This document shows positions 1-7,623 of a stretch of 11,363 bases of DNA, piece after piece. A program made the position numbers and the translations under genes. The notes under the pieces are model-generated. The model searched no databases. It saw nothing but the letters and a program-made list of their open reading frames with translations, and was not told where the DNA came from. Origin of the DNA: an uncultured Christensenella sp. GTDB taxonomy: Bacteria > Bacillota > Clostridia > Christensenellales > UBA3700. The stretch covers positions 1-11,363 of the forward strand of contig CAJTZR010000059.1 in NCBI GenBank assembly GCA_910584035.1, given 5' to 3'. Within the stretch, counting starts at the first letter, position 1, and every line of letters starts with the position of its first letter.

Positions 1-294
1 AAAGGCTATGGCACTAAAATACTAAATTACATTAAGAATTATTACAATAATAATACAATTTACTTAGCGATTGAACCTTTGGATAAAAATGCAGATAATT
101 ATGAACAACGACTAAAACGTTATGCTTTTTATGAGAAAAATGGTTTTTATAACACAAAAAAACTTGTTACAACAGGGAGCAATTTTTATTTAATTTTAGC
201 CTCAAACAATGAATTTAGCAATAACAATTTTATTGCATTAATTAAAACTTTTAACAAAAAGTCCCATCCAATAATTGTTGATTTACCCCAGTAA
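1..294 (+). CDS. GNAT-family N-acetyltransferase, 3' part only
   Basis: The reading frame is open from the first base and ends at TAA 292-294, giving 97 visible residues; the start lies outside the window. The first visible residues, KGYGTKIL, match the end of GNAT motif A (R/Q-x-x-G-x-G/A), which binds the acetyl-CoA pyrophosphate. Residues 36-50 (about RLKRYAFYEKNGFY) match motif B, where the 'FY.KNGF' segment is very typical of Bacillota GNAT proteins. The family transfers an acetyl group from acetyl-CoA to an amine; the substrate cannot be told. The TTG at 79 is only an internal codon, because the acetyl-CoA site lies upstream of it. The gene converges on the minus-strand operon to its right. 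The motif match is clear despite the truncation. Confidence 0.85.
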   Translation, partial: KGYGTKILNYIKNYYNNNTIYLAIEPLDKNADNYEQRLKRYAFYEKNGFYNTKKLVTTGSNFYLILASNNEFSNNNFIALIKTFNKKSHPIIVDLPQ

Positions 295-397
295 ATTTAT
301 TTAAATAATTATTAAATTTTCAACATCACCATTACTAACATAAGATAGAATTTACAACAAAGTAAAAGAATCAATATTGATAAAAACTCAATATTAC

Positions 398-432
398 AAA
401 AAAACTCACTACTCAAAACTTTGAGCAGTGAG
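398..432 (-). terminator. Intrinsic terminator of the minus-strand operon, possibly bidirectional
   Basis: An inverted repeat pairs 405-416 with 421-432, with one mismatch (A411/C426) and a four-base loop. On the minus strand it is followed at once by seven T residues (398-404), and it starts 6 bases after the hydrolase stop codon. This is a standard Rho-independent terminator. Read on the plus strand, the hairpin is followed by GCATTTTTATT, so it may also stop transcription of the converging acetyltransferase gene. I saw no other good plus-strand terminator between 294 and 405. Confidence 0.9.
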
Positions 433-437
433 CATTT

Positions 438-1232
438 TTATTGCATTGCAAGCACTTTTTTAATAAATTCAATTGTTTTTTCGGCACAAATATCCGCTTT
501 TTGTTCAAGGCAGTGTCCCCCCTCTATCAAACAATATTCTACATACACATTTTGAGCTTTTAACATATTAAAGCCGTCAATAGCATCTTGCTTACGTCTG
601 TCATTATCCAAACCACCTTGTAAAAACAATGTTGGACATTTAACTTTTTCCATATGTTCAATACAAAGGTTTTTATCATCGTCTTCAAAAAATAATTTAG
701 ATATTTTTTTGCCACAATATTTAACAAGTCCACCACTATCTAACAATTGCTTATTATCCAAATAAAATTGCCTTGGACCGCCTACATTAATGATATTATT
801 ACTTATAGCTGTTGCAACTGAAACATTAAATGCAAGTTGTTGATACTTTTGTTCCATTCTAAACGCTGCAGTAGTTCCACTACTTATGCCAAAACAACCA
901 ATTAAATTACTTTTTGATAAACCGCTATTTACTATGTAATCATAAACATTTTTAACTCCCTCACCCCAGCGTTCGTGAGTAAAATATCTATTATCACCCC
1001 AAGTACGATACTCACCAAACTGGTCAAAAGATATAAAAGCCATACCATTTTTAATTGCCAAATCTCTAACTGCTTTTGGTGCACCACTAATTATCCTGCC
1101 ACCGCCTATAATAGGTGTAGTCCACCCGTGACAATATATAATTACTGGTATATTTTTTGCATTTTTATATGGCAAATATAATCTGCAAAAATTTTTATCT
1201 CCATAATTCAATTTAAAAAACTTCTTAACCAT
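438..1232 (-). CDS. Alpha/beta hydrolase (esterase / dienelactone-hydrolase-like)
   Basis: This 264-residue protein has the layout of a single-domain cytoplasmic alpha/beta hydrolase. The HGW motif (residues 35-37) follows a hydrophobic strand and would help form the oxyanion hole. The nucleophile elbow is GISSG (115-119) with Ser117. Asp209, in QGGLDND after the strand TLFL, is the likely acid, and His240 in EGGHCLE is the likely base. All three triad residues are thus present in the expected order and spacing, so an active ester or peptide-type hydrolase is expected. There is no signal peptide, and the natural substrate is unknown. The ATG at 1232 is preceded by AGTAGGT, a weak ribosome binding site. 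It is the last gene of the minus-strand series, 128 bp after the DUF1893 gene, and a strong terminator follows directly. It may use its own promoter at 1279-1308 or read-through. Confidence 0.85.
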   Translation of the reverse strand: MVKKFFKLNYGDKNFCRLYLPYKNAKNIPVIIYCHGWTTPIIGGGRIISGAPKAVRDLAIKNGMAFISFDQFGEYRTWGDNRYFTHERWGEGVKNVYDYIVNSGLSKSNLIGCFGISSGTTAAFRMEQKYQQLAFNVSVATAISNNIINVGGPRQFYLDNKQLLDSGGLVKYCGKKISKLFFEDDDKNLCIEHMEKVKCPTLFLQGGLDNDRRKQDAIDGFNMLKAQNVYVEYCLIEGGHCLEQKADICAEKTIEFIKKVLAMQ

Positions 1233-1278
1233 ATAGTACCTACTTAATTACATTTATTTAAAAATTATTCGCACTATA

Positions 1279-1308
1279 ATTATCCAATACTAATCTGCCT
1301 TTAAACAA
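1279..1308 (-). promoter_or_regulatory. Possible sigma-70-type promoter for the hydrolase gene
   Basis: On the minus strand, TTGTTT (1303-1308) and GATAAT (1279-1284) are separated by 18 bp and lie about 47 bp upstream of the hydrolase ATG. The -10 element is good (5 of 6) but the -35 is poor (3 of 6). Such pairs arise by chance in AT-rich DNA. The 128-bp gap, much larger than the others in this operon, makes an internal promoter plausible. I saw no terminator in the gap. Confidence 0.3.
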
Positions 1309-1360
1309 AATTTATAAAATAGTACCGATTTTCGTGAGGTTTTACATTAAATCAATAAAT

Positions 1361-1789
1361 TTAACATTTATTTTTAAGCTCAAAAAGTTTATTTTTTATT
1401 AACTTATAACCTTGTTCAATATTGTCAGTGTTTATAACAGCTTGTTCCATTGGACATAGACCATCACCTTTGCGATTGATAATATTTTCAGTCAATAAAT
1501 CATAACTATAGGGAGTATTATATTTTTCCAAAATGCTTATTGCTTGCCTTGACATTGTCTTTGCAAATATCTCTTTTATCCCCACCTTTACAAACAACAT
1601 AGAGACAGCTTTTCCAACAACCATATCAGCAACTGAATACCCATTTAAGTCTATCCCGCTATCAATAAAATCAATCATTGGTTGTATGCCCTTTTTATCG
1701 CTAATTAAAATATCACTACCCTTGCACAATGCGATTGAATGACCAATCAGCGAATTTTTAGCAAGCATTAAATCTTTGTTAATTTCCAT
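1361..1789 (-). CDS. DUF1893 family protein (cytidine-deaminase-like fold)
   Basis: This 142-residue protein shows the hallmarks of the DUF1893 family: a short two-strand start around LCKGSDILISDKKG (21-34), the DMVVGKA segment (55-61), a Ser-x-x-Ala segment (80-83), and the C-terminal INRKGDGLCPME signature (104-115) with Cys112 and Glu115. The family is known structurally from Thermotoga TM1506, which has a cytidine-deaminase-like fold; its biochemical role is not established as far as I know. I chose the ATG at 1789 rather than the GTG at 1795, because AAAGG sits directly against the GTG but 5 bases before the ATG. The ECF-like membrane gene ends 19 bp upstream, so the two are probably translated from one mRNA. 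There is no signal peptide or membrane segment. Confidence 0.85.
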   Translation of the reverse strand: MEINKDLMLAKNSLIGHSIALCKGSDILISDKKGIQPMIDFIDSGIDLNGYSVADMVVGKAVSMLFVKVGIKEIFAKTMSRQAISILEKYNTPYSYDLLTENIINRKGDGLCPMEQAVINTDNIEQGYKLIKNKLFELKNKC

Positions 1790-1808
1790 ATCCACCTTTA
1801 ATTTACTT

Positions 1809-2396
1809 TTACTTGTTATTAATGTTATTTTTAATAATTAAATACTTTAAACCAATAACAAAAATTGGCACAATTAAAGATTGTACTACAACCGCTAAAA
1901 AGCCAGTTTGAATTTGTCCCCATACCATACTAATTGTCAATGTACTTACAGATTGAAAAATACAAACCAAAATCATAAATGCACTTCTGCCAACAATAAA
2001 AGCAAGTAAAACAGCAAGAAAAGCAAACAGTGAATTTTGCATTATTTTTTTAGAAAACAAACCACATACTAAAGCAATTACAGCAAGTTCACCCACCATA
2101 AATGGTAATCTATCAAGTGTTGGCATAGGTGTACCAATTATCAAAGTAATCAAAAAGCTTACAATAGGAGAAAGTATTCCAATACCTACACCCCAAGACA
2201 CACCTAACAAGCAACCTCCAAGCAAAACTGGTAGATACATTGGCAATAATTTTGCACCACCACTCGCCCCTACAAAAATATGTACTAATTGTGGTAGCAA
2301 TACCGCCATAGCTATAATACTTGCAGATATCAAAGTTTTTATTGTAATTTTCAACTGCAAGGAAACTTTATTTTGAGTTAAAACATTTTCAATCAT
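1809..2396 (-). CDS. ECF-transporter S-component-like integral membrane protein
   Basis: The 195-residue product is very hydrophobic, with five or six predicted membrane helices at about 19-44, 53-75, 73-90, 100-117, 122-146 and 165-188. The central pattern LPMYLPVLLGG (51-61), then a glycine-rich helix ending in LSPIVS (75-80), then TPMPTLDRLPFMVGELA (89-105), resembles a group of clostridial ECF substrate-binding (S) components with conserved 'PM..PVLL..G', 'P..S' and 'MP....M..EL' segments. Such proteins capture a vitamin or other small molecule and work with a shared EcfA/EcfA'/EcfT energizing module, none of which is in this window. The substrate is unknown. I start at the ATG at 2396: GGTGAGG lies 9 bases upstream of it, whereas the upstream TTG and GTG codons overlap that ribosome binding site. 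The upstream reductase gene ends 18 bp before this start. Confidence 0.7.
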   Translation of the reverse strand: MIENVLTQNKVSLQLKITIKTLISASIIAMAVLLPQLVHIFVGASGGAKLLPMYLPVLLGGCLLGVSWGVGIGILSPIVSFLITLIIGTPMPTLDRLPFMVGELAVIALVCGLFSKKIMQNSLFAFLAVLLAFIVGRSAFMILVCIFQSVSTLTISMVWGQIQTGFLAVVVQSLIVPIFVIGLKYLIIKNNINNK

Positions 2397-2414
2397 AATC
2401 ACGCACCTCACCAA

Positions 2415-3521
2415 TTAATCAAATTCTTTGCCAACTTGCTTTAACAAATCACGAATATTCAAATGTTGAGGACAAATTTTTTCACATTTACCACACTTTA
2501 TACAGCTTGATGCAGTTCTGTGATTTTTTGTATAAACTGATTCATAATAAAATTTTGCATTCCAATCATGATGTATATTTTTGGAATTCAAACACGCAAA
2601 TAAATCTGGAATCAATATCTTTTTAGGACAGCCCTCTATACAATATCTGCAAGAAGTGCATTGAATCATATTCATTGACTTGAATACCTTGCATATATCG
2701 TCAATAGCTTTCAATTCAATGTCATTTAACTTGTTAAAATCTTTCATATATGACAAATTATCTTGCATTTGTTCAAAATTGCTCATACCTGACAAAGTCA
2801 TAATGACACCATCAAAACCAGCAACATACCTTATTGCATAACTTGCTGGACTACCGCCATTTAAACTATCTATAATATTCTTTGCATCCTTTGGTAAATT
2901 TGCCAATGTTCCGCCTTTAACTGGCTCCATAACAATAATAGGTTTATTATGCTTACGACATACCTCATAGCACTTGCGACCTTGCACAACTGGGTCGTCA
3001 TAGTCAAGATAATTTAACTGAATTTGCACTACTTCCACTTGCGGATATTCCGTTAAAATTTTATCCAAAACCTCAGCAGTATCGTGGAAAGATATGCCAA
3101 CGTGTTTTATTTTACGTTGATTTTTCAACTCAAACGCTTGCTCATAAGCATTATATTTTTTAAATTTTTCAAAAATTTCTGCATTTTGTGCGTGCATTAA
3201 GTAAAAGTCAAAATAATCAACCCCACAAATTTTTAATTGTTTTTCAAAAAATGGTTTAATATCCTCTGCCTTTTTAAAATATGTATCAGTCAATTTATTA
3301 GTCAATACAAAGCTTTCTCTTGGGTGGCGTTTTGCTAAACACTTTCTAATAGCAATTTCACTTTTACCCAACAAATAGCCGTGAGCTGTATCAAAATAAT
3401 TGAACCCTTCATTTAAAAAGTAATCAACCATTTTTGAGGTTAGCTTATAATCAACAAACAAACCTTTCATTGGCAATCTCATACAACCAAAACCAAAATT
3501 CTTTTTTATTTCATCAAACAT
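2415..3521 (-). CDS. Aldo/keto reductase with C-terminal double [4Fe-4S] ferredoxin-like domain
   Basis: The 368-residue protein has an N-terminal aldo/keto reductase (TIM barrel) domain of about 270 residues. The catalytic tetrad is readable: Asp44, Tyr49, Lys76 and His110 (LMHAQ). The C-terminal part carries two four-cysteine clusters, C288-x2-C291-x2-C294-x3-C298-P and C340-x2-C343-x2-C346-x3-C350-P, typical for two [4Fe-4S] centres. This architecture is common among anaerobes as 'aldo/keto reductase, 4Fe-4S containing'; the physiological substrate and electron donor are generally unknown. There is no signal peptide, so it acts in the cytoplasm. AGGGG lies 6 bases before the ATG. The NifU-like gene ends 14 bp upstream, so a dedicated scaffold supplying these clusters is a reasonable but unproven idea. 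All tetrad residues and all eight cysteines are intact. Confidence 0.93.
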   Translation of the reverse strand: MFDEIKKNFGFGCMRLPMKGLFVDYKLTSKMVDYFLNEGFNYFDTAHGYLLGKSEIAIRKCLAKRHPRESFVLTNKLTDTYFKKAEDIKPFFEKQLKICGVDYFDFYLMHAQNAEIFEKFKKYNAYEQAFELKNQRKIKHVGISFHDTAEVLDKILTEYPQVEVVQIQLNYLDYDDPVVQGRKCYEVCRKHNKPIIVMEPVKGGTLANLPKDAKNIIDSLNGGSPASYAIRYVAGFDGVIMTLSGMSNFEQMQDNLSYMKDFNKLNDIELKAIDDICKVFKSMNMIQCTSCRYCIEGCPKKILIPDLFACLNSKNIHHDWNAKFYYESVYTKNHRTASSCIKCGKCEKICPQHLNIRDLLKQVGKEFD

Positions 3522-3535
3522 TGTTCACCCCTAAC

Positions 3536-3940
3536 TTACTTATTTGTATCTATATATGGTTTAGGCTTGTAATTATCTCGCCTATAAATATAATCTGCAA
3601 TGGCATATTTCAAAGCACCAACTCCCAAATTAGAACAATGCTTTTTTAATGGTGGCAAACCACCCAAAGCATCGTCAACCATTTGTTCGGTTAGCTTGCT
3701 TGCCTCCTCAATGCTTTTACCTTTAGCCATTACAGACATCATACTAGCACAAGCAATAGAAGTCGCACAACCATACACTAAATAACTAACCTCTACCAAA
3801 ATATTATCTCTAACTTTAATATAACAAGTGACTTTGTCACCACAGCCCTCATCACCATACTCGCCCTCCGCATCACTATCTTGCATATAATACGCATTTT
3901 GCGGACACATAAAATGCTCCATTATTTTATCATTATACAT
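3536..3940 (-). CDS. NifU/IscU-like iron-sulfur cluster assembly scaffold
   Basis: This 134-residue protein matches the U-type Fe-S scaffold family over its whole length. It begins MYNDKIMEHFMCPQN, which corresponds to the usual 'MYsdkvmdHf.nPrN' start. The three ligand cysteines are present: Cys33 in EGCGD (with the conserved Asp35), Cys58 in YGCATSIA, and Cys102 in KKHCSNLG. Retention of the Asp together with three Cys is what an active scaffold needs to assemble and transfer clusters. It lacks the C-terminal Nfu domain of full NifU. I prefer the ATG at 3940 to the TTG at 3949, because the family alignment starts at this Met. No cysteine desulfurase (IscS/NifS/SufS), the usual sulfur donor and frequent neighbour, lies in the window. 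coaE ends 30 bp upstream and the Fe-S reductase starts 14 bp downstream. Confidence 0.9.
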   Translation of the reverse strand: MYNDKIMEHFMCPQNAYYMQDSDAEGEYGDEGCGDKVTCYIKVRDNILVEVSYLVYGCATSIACASMMSVMAKGKSIEEASKLTEQMVDDALGGLPPLKKHCSNLGVGALKYAIADYIYRRDNYKPKPYIDTNK

Positions 3941-3970
3941 AAATCTCAACTTATAAAAACCTTACAACAA

Positions 3971-4537
3971 TTACTTGTTTATAAGCTCTTTAACTCTTTC
4001 CTCTAGTTTTTTCAAATCACCATTATTTTCAATGATTTCATTTGCAATTTTTAACAATTGCTTTTCGCTTTTTTGACATTCAAGAATCTTCTTTGCGTCA
4101 AGTTCAGATACTTTATCCCTTGCAACAATACGATTAATTCTAACATTATTATCTGCAACAACGCACCATATCTCGTCAAAGTAATCTACCATATTTGACT
4201 CCACAATAAGTGGAATTTCGCAAAAAATCTTTTTTTCGTTCAATTGCGATATGATTTTTTCCACACGTTGTTTAATTTCACTATGTGCCAAGCTATTTAA
4301 GGCTTGTCTTTTACTATCATTTTCAATTATTTGCTTTCTAATAACCTCTTTTAGCACTACGCCGTCTTGCACTGCGTTTGGAAAAATTTTTGCAAGTTTT
4401 AAGATATAATCTTTATCCAAAAGCAATTCGCTATTTATTTTATCAGTATAGACAACTTTTTCACCTAACTTTTCAATCACATTGCATACAACGGACTTAC
4501 CACTAGCTATTATGCCAGTTACGGCAATCTTTTTCAT
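3971..4537 (-). CDS. coaE: Dephospho-CoA kinase
   Basis: This 188-residue protein phosphorylates the 3'-hydroxyl of the ribose in dephospho-CoA with ATP, the last step of coenzyme A synthesis, in the cytoplasm. The P-loop GIIASGKS (8-15) stands at the N-terminus. Asp32 in YTDKINSELL corresponds to the conserved acid of the family 'DaD' motif. HSEIKQRVEK (85-94) matches the 'HP.I...' helix, EIPLIVESNM (107-116) matches the 'vPLLfE' strand, and IIENNGDLKKLEERV (168-182) matches the typical C-terminal 'vI.NnG....L' segment. Length is close to the family norm of about 200. The ATG overlaps the polA stop codon by one base (TAATG), and GGAGG lies 7 bases upstream, inside the polA coding region, so translation is probably coupled to polA. 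The polA-coaE order is common in Bacillota. Confidence 0.93.
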   Translation of the reverse strand: MKKIAVTGIIASGKSVVCNVIEKLGEKVVYTDKINSELLLDKDYILKLAKIFPNAVQDGVVLKEVIRKQIIENDSKRQALNSLAHSEIKQRVEKIISQLNEKKIFCEIPLIVESNMVDYFDEIWCVVADNNVRINRIVARDKVSELDAKKILECQKSEKQLLKIANEIIENNGDLKKLEERVKELINK

Positions 4538-7089
4538 TATTTTGCCTCCAACCAGTTATTACCCACAGATACATCAACGTCAAGCTTAACTTTTAGTTTA
4601 ACCACATTTTCCATACTTGACTTTAAAATTTCTTTTACCTCTTCAATCTCGTCATTAGGACAATCAATCAAAAGTTCATCGTGTACTTGCAAAATCAATT
4701 TTGCCTTAAAGCCACTTTCCTTTAATTTATCACTAACTTTTATCATTGCCATTTTAATTATATCGCTACTACTACCTTGCAATGGCATATTCATTGCAAT
4801 TCGCTCACCAAAAGACCTAGTTTGAAAATTTGAAACATTAATTTCTGGGATATATCTTATTCTACCAGCAAGAGTTTTAATATAGCCATTATCTTTTGCA
4901 AACTTAACATTGCTATCCATATACTGCTTTACCTTTGGATACATTTCAAAATATCTTTCAATAAATTTCTTTGCTTCAAATGGACTAATACCAATATCAT
5001 TTGACAAACCATATGAACTTATACCATAAATTATACCAAAGTTGATAGCCTTTGCTCGCCTACGCATATCACTACTTACAAGCTCAAATGGTACACCAAA
5101 TGCTCTGCTTGCTGTAAATCTATGAACGTCTAAGCCGTCATTAAAAGCTTTAATTAAATTTTCGTCCTCGCTAAAATGTGCCATAAGTCTAAGCTCAATT
5201 TGTGAGTAATCAGCACACACTATCTTTGAATTTTCGCTAGCAATAAACATTTTTCTAAGTTCTCTGCCCACAGCTTTCCTTACTGGAATGTTTTGCAAGT
5301 TAGGTTCAGTGGAACTTAGTCTACCAGTTGCAGTTACATTTTGTTTAAAAATTGTGTGAACTCTGCCACTAACAATAAGAGGTTTCAAGCCGTCAATGTA
5401 TGTTGATAGCAATTTATTAATTTCACGATATTTCAAAATGTACTCAATTACTGGGTGTTCACCTCTCAAAGATTCCAAAACTTCAACATTTGTTGAATAT
5501 CCAGTTTTTGTCTTTTTGCCGTGTTTCAAACCTAATTTTACAAACAAAAAGTCACCTAATTGTTTTGGAGAATTAATATTAAATACCTCATTATCGTTAT
5601 AAGCAATAATCTGTTCGGAAAGTTCGGTTATAATATCAAAAAACTGCAAACGCAACTCGTCTAATAAATTTGTATCCACTCGAACACCAACTCTTTCCAT
5701 ATCATAAAGCACTGTTACTAGTGGTAATTCAATATTTTTATACAAATCCATTAAATTTAGTTCAAGCAATTTTTTATCGCATTGCTCATTTAACAAAAAT
5801 AAGGAATAACAATTGCTATCACTCTCTAGTTGATAGTCAGAAAATACCTCTCCTATACTTTTATAATTGCGGTTTGCATCTAATAAATATACTTTTAATG
5901 ATACATCTTCAAAATTAACCGCTTTATCTGTTCTTAATTGATAAAAATTGGTTTTTGCATCAAATAGGATAACTTTTGTCTTTTCACTTACTAATAGCTT
6001 ATTTATGCCGTCAGCAATCTCAAAAAAATCTATTCCACAACCTAATAAATCACTACTTGGCTCTACCAAATAACTAATTCCGTCCGCAAAAATTTCTACA
6101 TTGGAATCAACATAAACAGCACATAACTCTAAGTTTTCAAGTTTAGCAATTAGCTTTTGATACTCGTCTGCATTGTTGATAGTTATTTTTTCACATTGAT
6201 TAATAGGCAATTTTTCCGCATTTTCCTCTTTGCTATCTGTTACAACATCACCAAATCTATTTACAATACTTTTAAAATTCAAGCTTTTAAATAAGGCAAT
6301 GCTATCGCTATTGATATAATCAGTTACTTTGCAACTTTCCATATCAAACTCAATTGGAGAATCAACATTTATAGTAGCTAAATCGTAAGATAAATACGCC
6401 ATATCTTTATTTGTTATTAGTTTTTCTTGTAATTTACCTTTTATTTCGTCAATATGCTCATAAACACCATCTAAAGTGCCATAAGTTTGCAATAAAGTTT
6501 TTGCTGTTTTTTCACCAACTCCACTTACTCCAGGGATATTATCCGCAGTATCACCCATTAAGGACTTTAAATGTATTACTCCATTAGGTGTCAAGCCGTC
6601 CTCGGCTAACCTTGGAATGTCATACTCAACAATTTCAGTAATTCCTTTTTTTGTAAGCCAAACTTTTGTACTATCAGATACAAGTTGCAAACTATCTCTA
6701 TCCCCAGTAACAATAATCGTTTCAAAAGGACATTTTTTTGCAAGAGTACCAATCAAATCGTCTGCCTCATATCCCTCTTTTGTAATTATTTGTATATTCA
6801 TACTTGAAAGTACGTCTTTTATAATAGGCAACTGCAATGCCAAATCTTCTGGCATAGGCTTACGTTGAGCCTTATATTCCGCATACATTTTTTTTCTGAA
6901 AGTTGGTGCTTTTAAGTCAAAAGTAGCAATAATATGCGTTGGTTTTGCCTCACTTATGATTTTTAGCAACATATTTACATAGCCATAAACCGCATTTGTA
7001 GGTCTGCCATCAACAGCACTCATTGGTGGCAAAGCATAAAATGCACGATTTAACAAACTATTAGAATCTAATAAAACAAGTTTTTCCAT
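4537..7089 (-). CDS. polA: DNA polymerase I with 5'-3' nuclease domain; proofreading domain appears inactive
   Basis: The 850-residue protein has the full Pol I layout. The 5'-nuclease domain (1 to about 290) has Asp8, Glu108/Asp110/Asp111, Asp130/Asp132 and the helix-hairpin-helix region GDTADNIPGVSGVGEKTA (179-196). The middle domain (about 300-420) occupies the place of the 3'-5' exonuclease, but the DxE motif is replaced by AVYVDSN (324-330) and the later metal-binding acids are not recognisable, so proofreading is probably absent, as in Bacillus and Thermus Pol I. The polymerase domain has TATGRLSSTEPNLQNIPVR (586-604), motif A DYSQIELR (627-634, catalytic Asp627), motif B with Arg676, Lys680, Phe684 and Tyr688, and motif C VHDE (802-805, Asp804). 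Pol I fills gaps and removes RNA primers in replication and repair. The ATG has GAGG a few bases upstream, and a near-consensus promoter precedes it. Confidence 0.97.
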   Translation of the reverse strand: MEKLVLLDSNSLLNRAFYALPPMSAVDGRPTNAVYGYVNMLLKIISEAKPTHIIATFDLKAPTFRKKMYAEYKAQRKPMPEDLALQLPIIKDVLSSMNIQIITKEGYEADDLIGTLAKKCPFETIIVTGDRDSLQLVSDSTKVWLTKKGITEIVEYDIPRLAEDGLTPNGVIHLKSLMGDTADNIPGVSGVGEKTAKTLLQTYGTLDGVYEHIDEIKGKLQEKLITNKDMAYLSYDLATINVDSPIEFDMESCKVTDYINSDSIALFKSLNFKSIVNRFGDVVTDSKEENAEKLPINQCEKITINNADEYQKLIAKLENLELCAVYVDSNVEIFADGISYLVEPSSDLLGCGIDFFEIADGINKLLVSEKTKVILFDAKTNFYQLRTDKAVNFEDVSLKVYLLDANRNYKSIGEVFSDYQLESDSNCYSLFLLNEQCDKKLLELNLMDLYKNIELPLVTVLYDMERVGVRVDTNLLDELRLQFFDIITELSEQIIAYNDNEVFNINSPKQLGDFLFVKLGLKHGKKTKTGYSTNVEVLESLRGEHPVIEYILKYREINKLLSTYIDGLKPLIVSGRVHTIFKQNVTATGRLSSTEPNLQNIPVRKAVGRELRKMFIASENSKIVCADYSQIELRLMAHFSEDENLIKAFNDGLDVHRFTASRAFGVPFELVSSDMRRRAKAINFGIIYGISSYGLSNDIGISPFEAKKFIERYFEMYPKVKQYMDSNVKFAKDNGYIKTLAGRIRYIPEINVSNFQTRSFGERIAMNMPLQGSSSDIIKMAMIKVSDKLKESGFKAKLILQVHDELLIDCPNDEIEEVKEILKSSMENVVKLKVKLDVDVSVGNNWLEAK

Positions 7090-7116
7090 ATTTACCTCAA
7101 TACAATTATTATTCTA

Positions 7117-7145
7117 ATTATACTATATTTTAAACAAACTTGCAA
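7117..7145 (-). promoter_or_regulatory. Sigma-70-type promoter of the polA operon
   Basis: On the minus strand, TTGCAA (7140-7145) and a perfect TATAAT (7117-7122) are separated by exactly 17 bp. Transcription would start near 7110, leaving a leader of about 20 bases with the ribosome binding site TTGAGG before the polA ATG. This is the best promoter match in the window and probably drives polA through the DUF1893 gene. Confidence 0.85.
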
Positions 7146-7201
7146 TACTTTTGGTAAAATAATACATTATTGTATAAAAGTAAAAACTGTCAAAACTATA
7201 C

Positions 7202-7216
7202 TTGCAATCATTGCAA
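7202..7216. promoter_or_regulatory. 15-bp perfect palindrome upstream of the polA promoter
   Basis: TTGCAAT-C-ATTGCAA is a perfect dyad centred at 7209, about 57 bp upstream of the -35 box. Its left half with flank, ACTTGCAAT (7200-7208), also occurs at 7138-7146 overlapping the polA -35 element. A protein that binds this half-site could touch both, but no regulator is known from the window and a chance match is possible in AT-rich DNA. Confidence 0.35.
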
Positions 7217-7220
7217 ATAT

Positions 7221-7297
7221 AATTATATTTATTTGATAATAATAGTAAAGTAAATTATGTTTATTTGATAATATTCTAAAGCAAATTATATTTATTT
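7221..7297. repeat. Tandem repeat of about 31 bp, two and a half units
   Basis: Units start at 7221, 7253 and 7284. Each begins AATTAT(A/G)TTTATTTGATAAT and continues with a shorter, less conserved tail containing TAAAG(T/C)A; the third unit is cut off after about 14 bases. The first two units are about 32 and 31 bp long. It lies in noncoding DNA between two genes and has no coding role. Confidence 0.7.
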
Positions 7298-7507
7298 AAA
7301 TTTTACTTTATAACATTCAATTATGAAACAAGCTAAACAAGTGTATTGACTTGTTGTATTTATTATTTTTCCGATTTTTTTTCAATTCATTTATTTAGTT
7401 TTAAACTAATTAATTATTGTAATATAAAGCATTGTAGTTATTATTCAAATCAGCTAACAATTACTTATATTAAAAAATCTAAGCAATTCAAAAAGCAAAA
7501 TTATTAA

Positions 7508-7540
7508 AACAAATGACTGAAAAAATCAGCCATTTGTTTA
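7508..7540 (-). terminator. Terminator of the 1028-residue surface-protein gene
   Basis: An inverted repeat pairs 7508-7516 with 7532-7540 and, after one mismatch (A7517/C7531), 7518-7521 with 7527-7530, around a five-base loop. On the minus strand the hairpin ends in GTTTTAATAAT. It lies about 84 bases after the surface-protein stop codon at 7624, and no other gene could use it on this strand. Confidence 0.75.
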
Positions 7541-7623
7541 TTATCATTTTTGATTAATATTGTATTCATTATATCCACAGAACCAAAATATAGTCGTTAA
7601 TTTAATTACCGCTTATAAATTAA

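Larger units (their letters stand above)
7090..7623 (-). other. 534-bp AT-rich noncoding spacer between polA and the surface-protein gene
   Basis: No reading frame here looks like a gene. From right to left it holds the terminator of the surface-protein gene (7508-7540), a small hairpin at 7336-7355 (7-bp stem, AACAAGT/ACTTGTT, six-base loop), a tandem repeat (7221-7297), a 15-bp palindrome (7202-7216) and the polA promoter (7117-7145). The stretch 7356-7505 is plain AT-rich sequence in which I see nothing further. Confidence 0.7.

Noticed and set aside
1233..1360. Terminator or riboswitch between the DUF1893 and hydrolase genes
   Set aside because: Only AT-only or three-base-pair stems can be drawn, with no T-run at a suitable place.
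7221..7297. CRISPR-like array
   Set aside because: Units follow one another without unique spacers, are AT-only and have no cas genes nearby; this is an ordinary tandem repeat.
7336..7355. Small hairpin followed by T-rich DNA as a plus-strand terminator
   Set aside because: There is no plus-strand gene upstream of it, and a 7-bp AT-rich stem is expected by chance in this composition.
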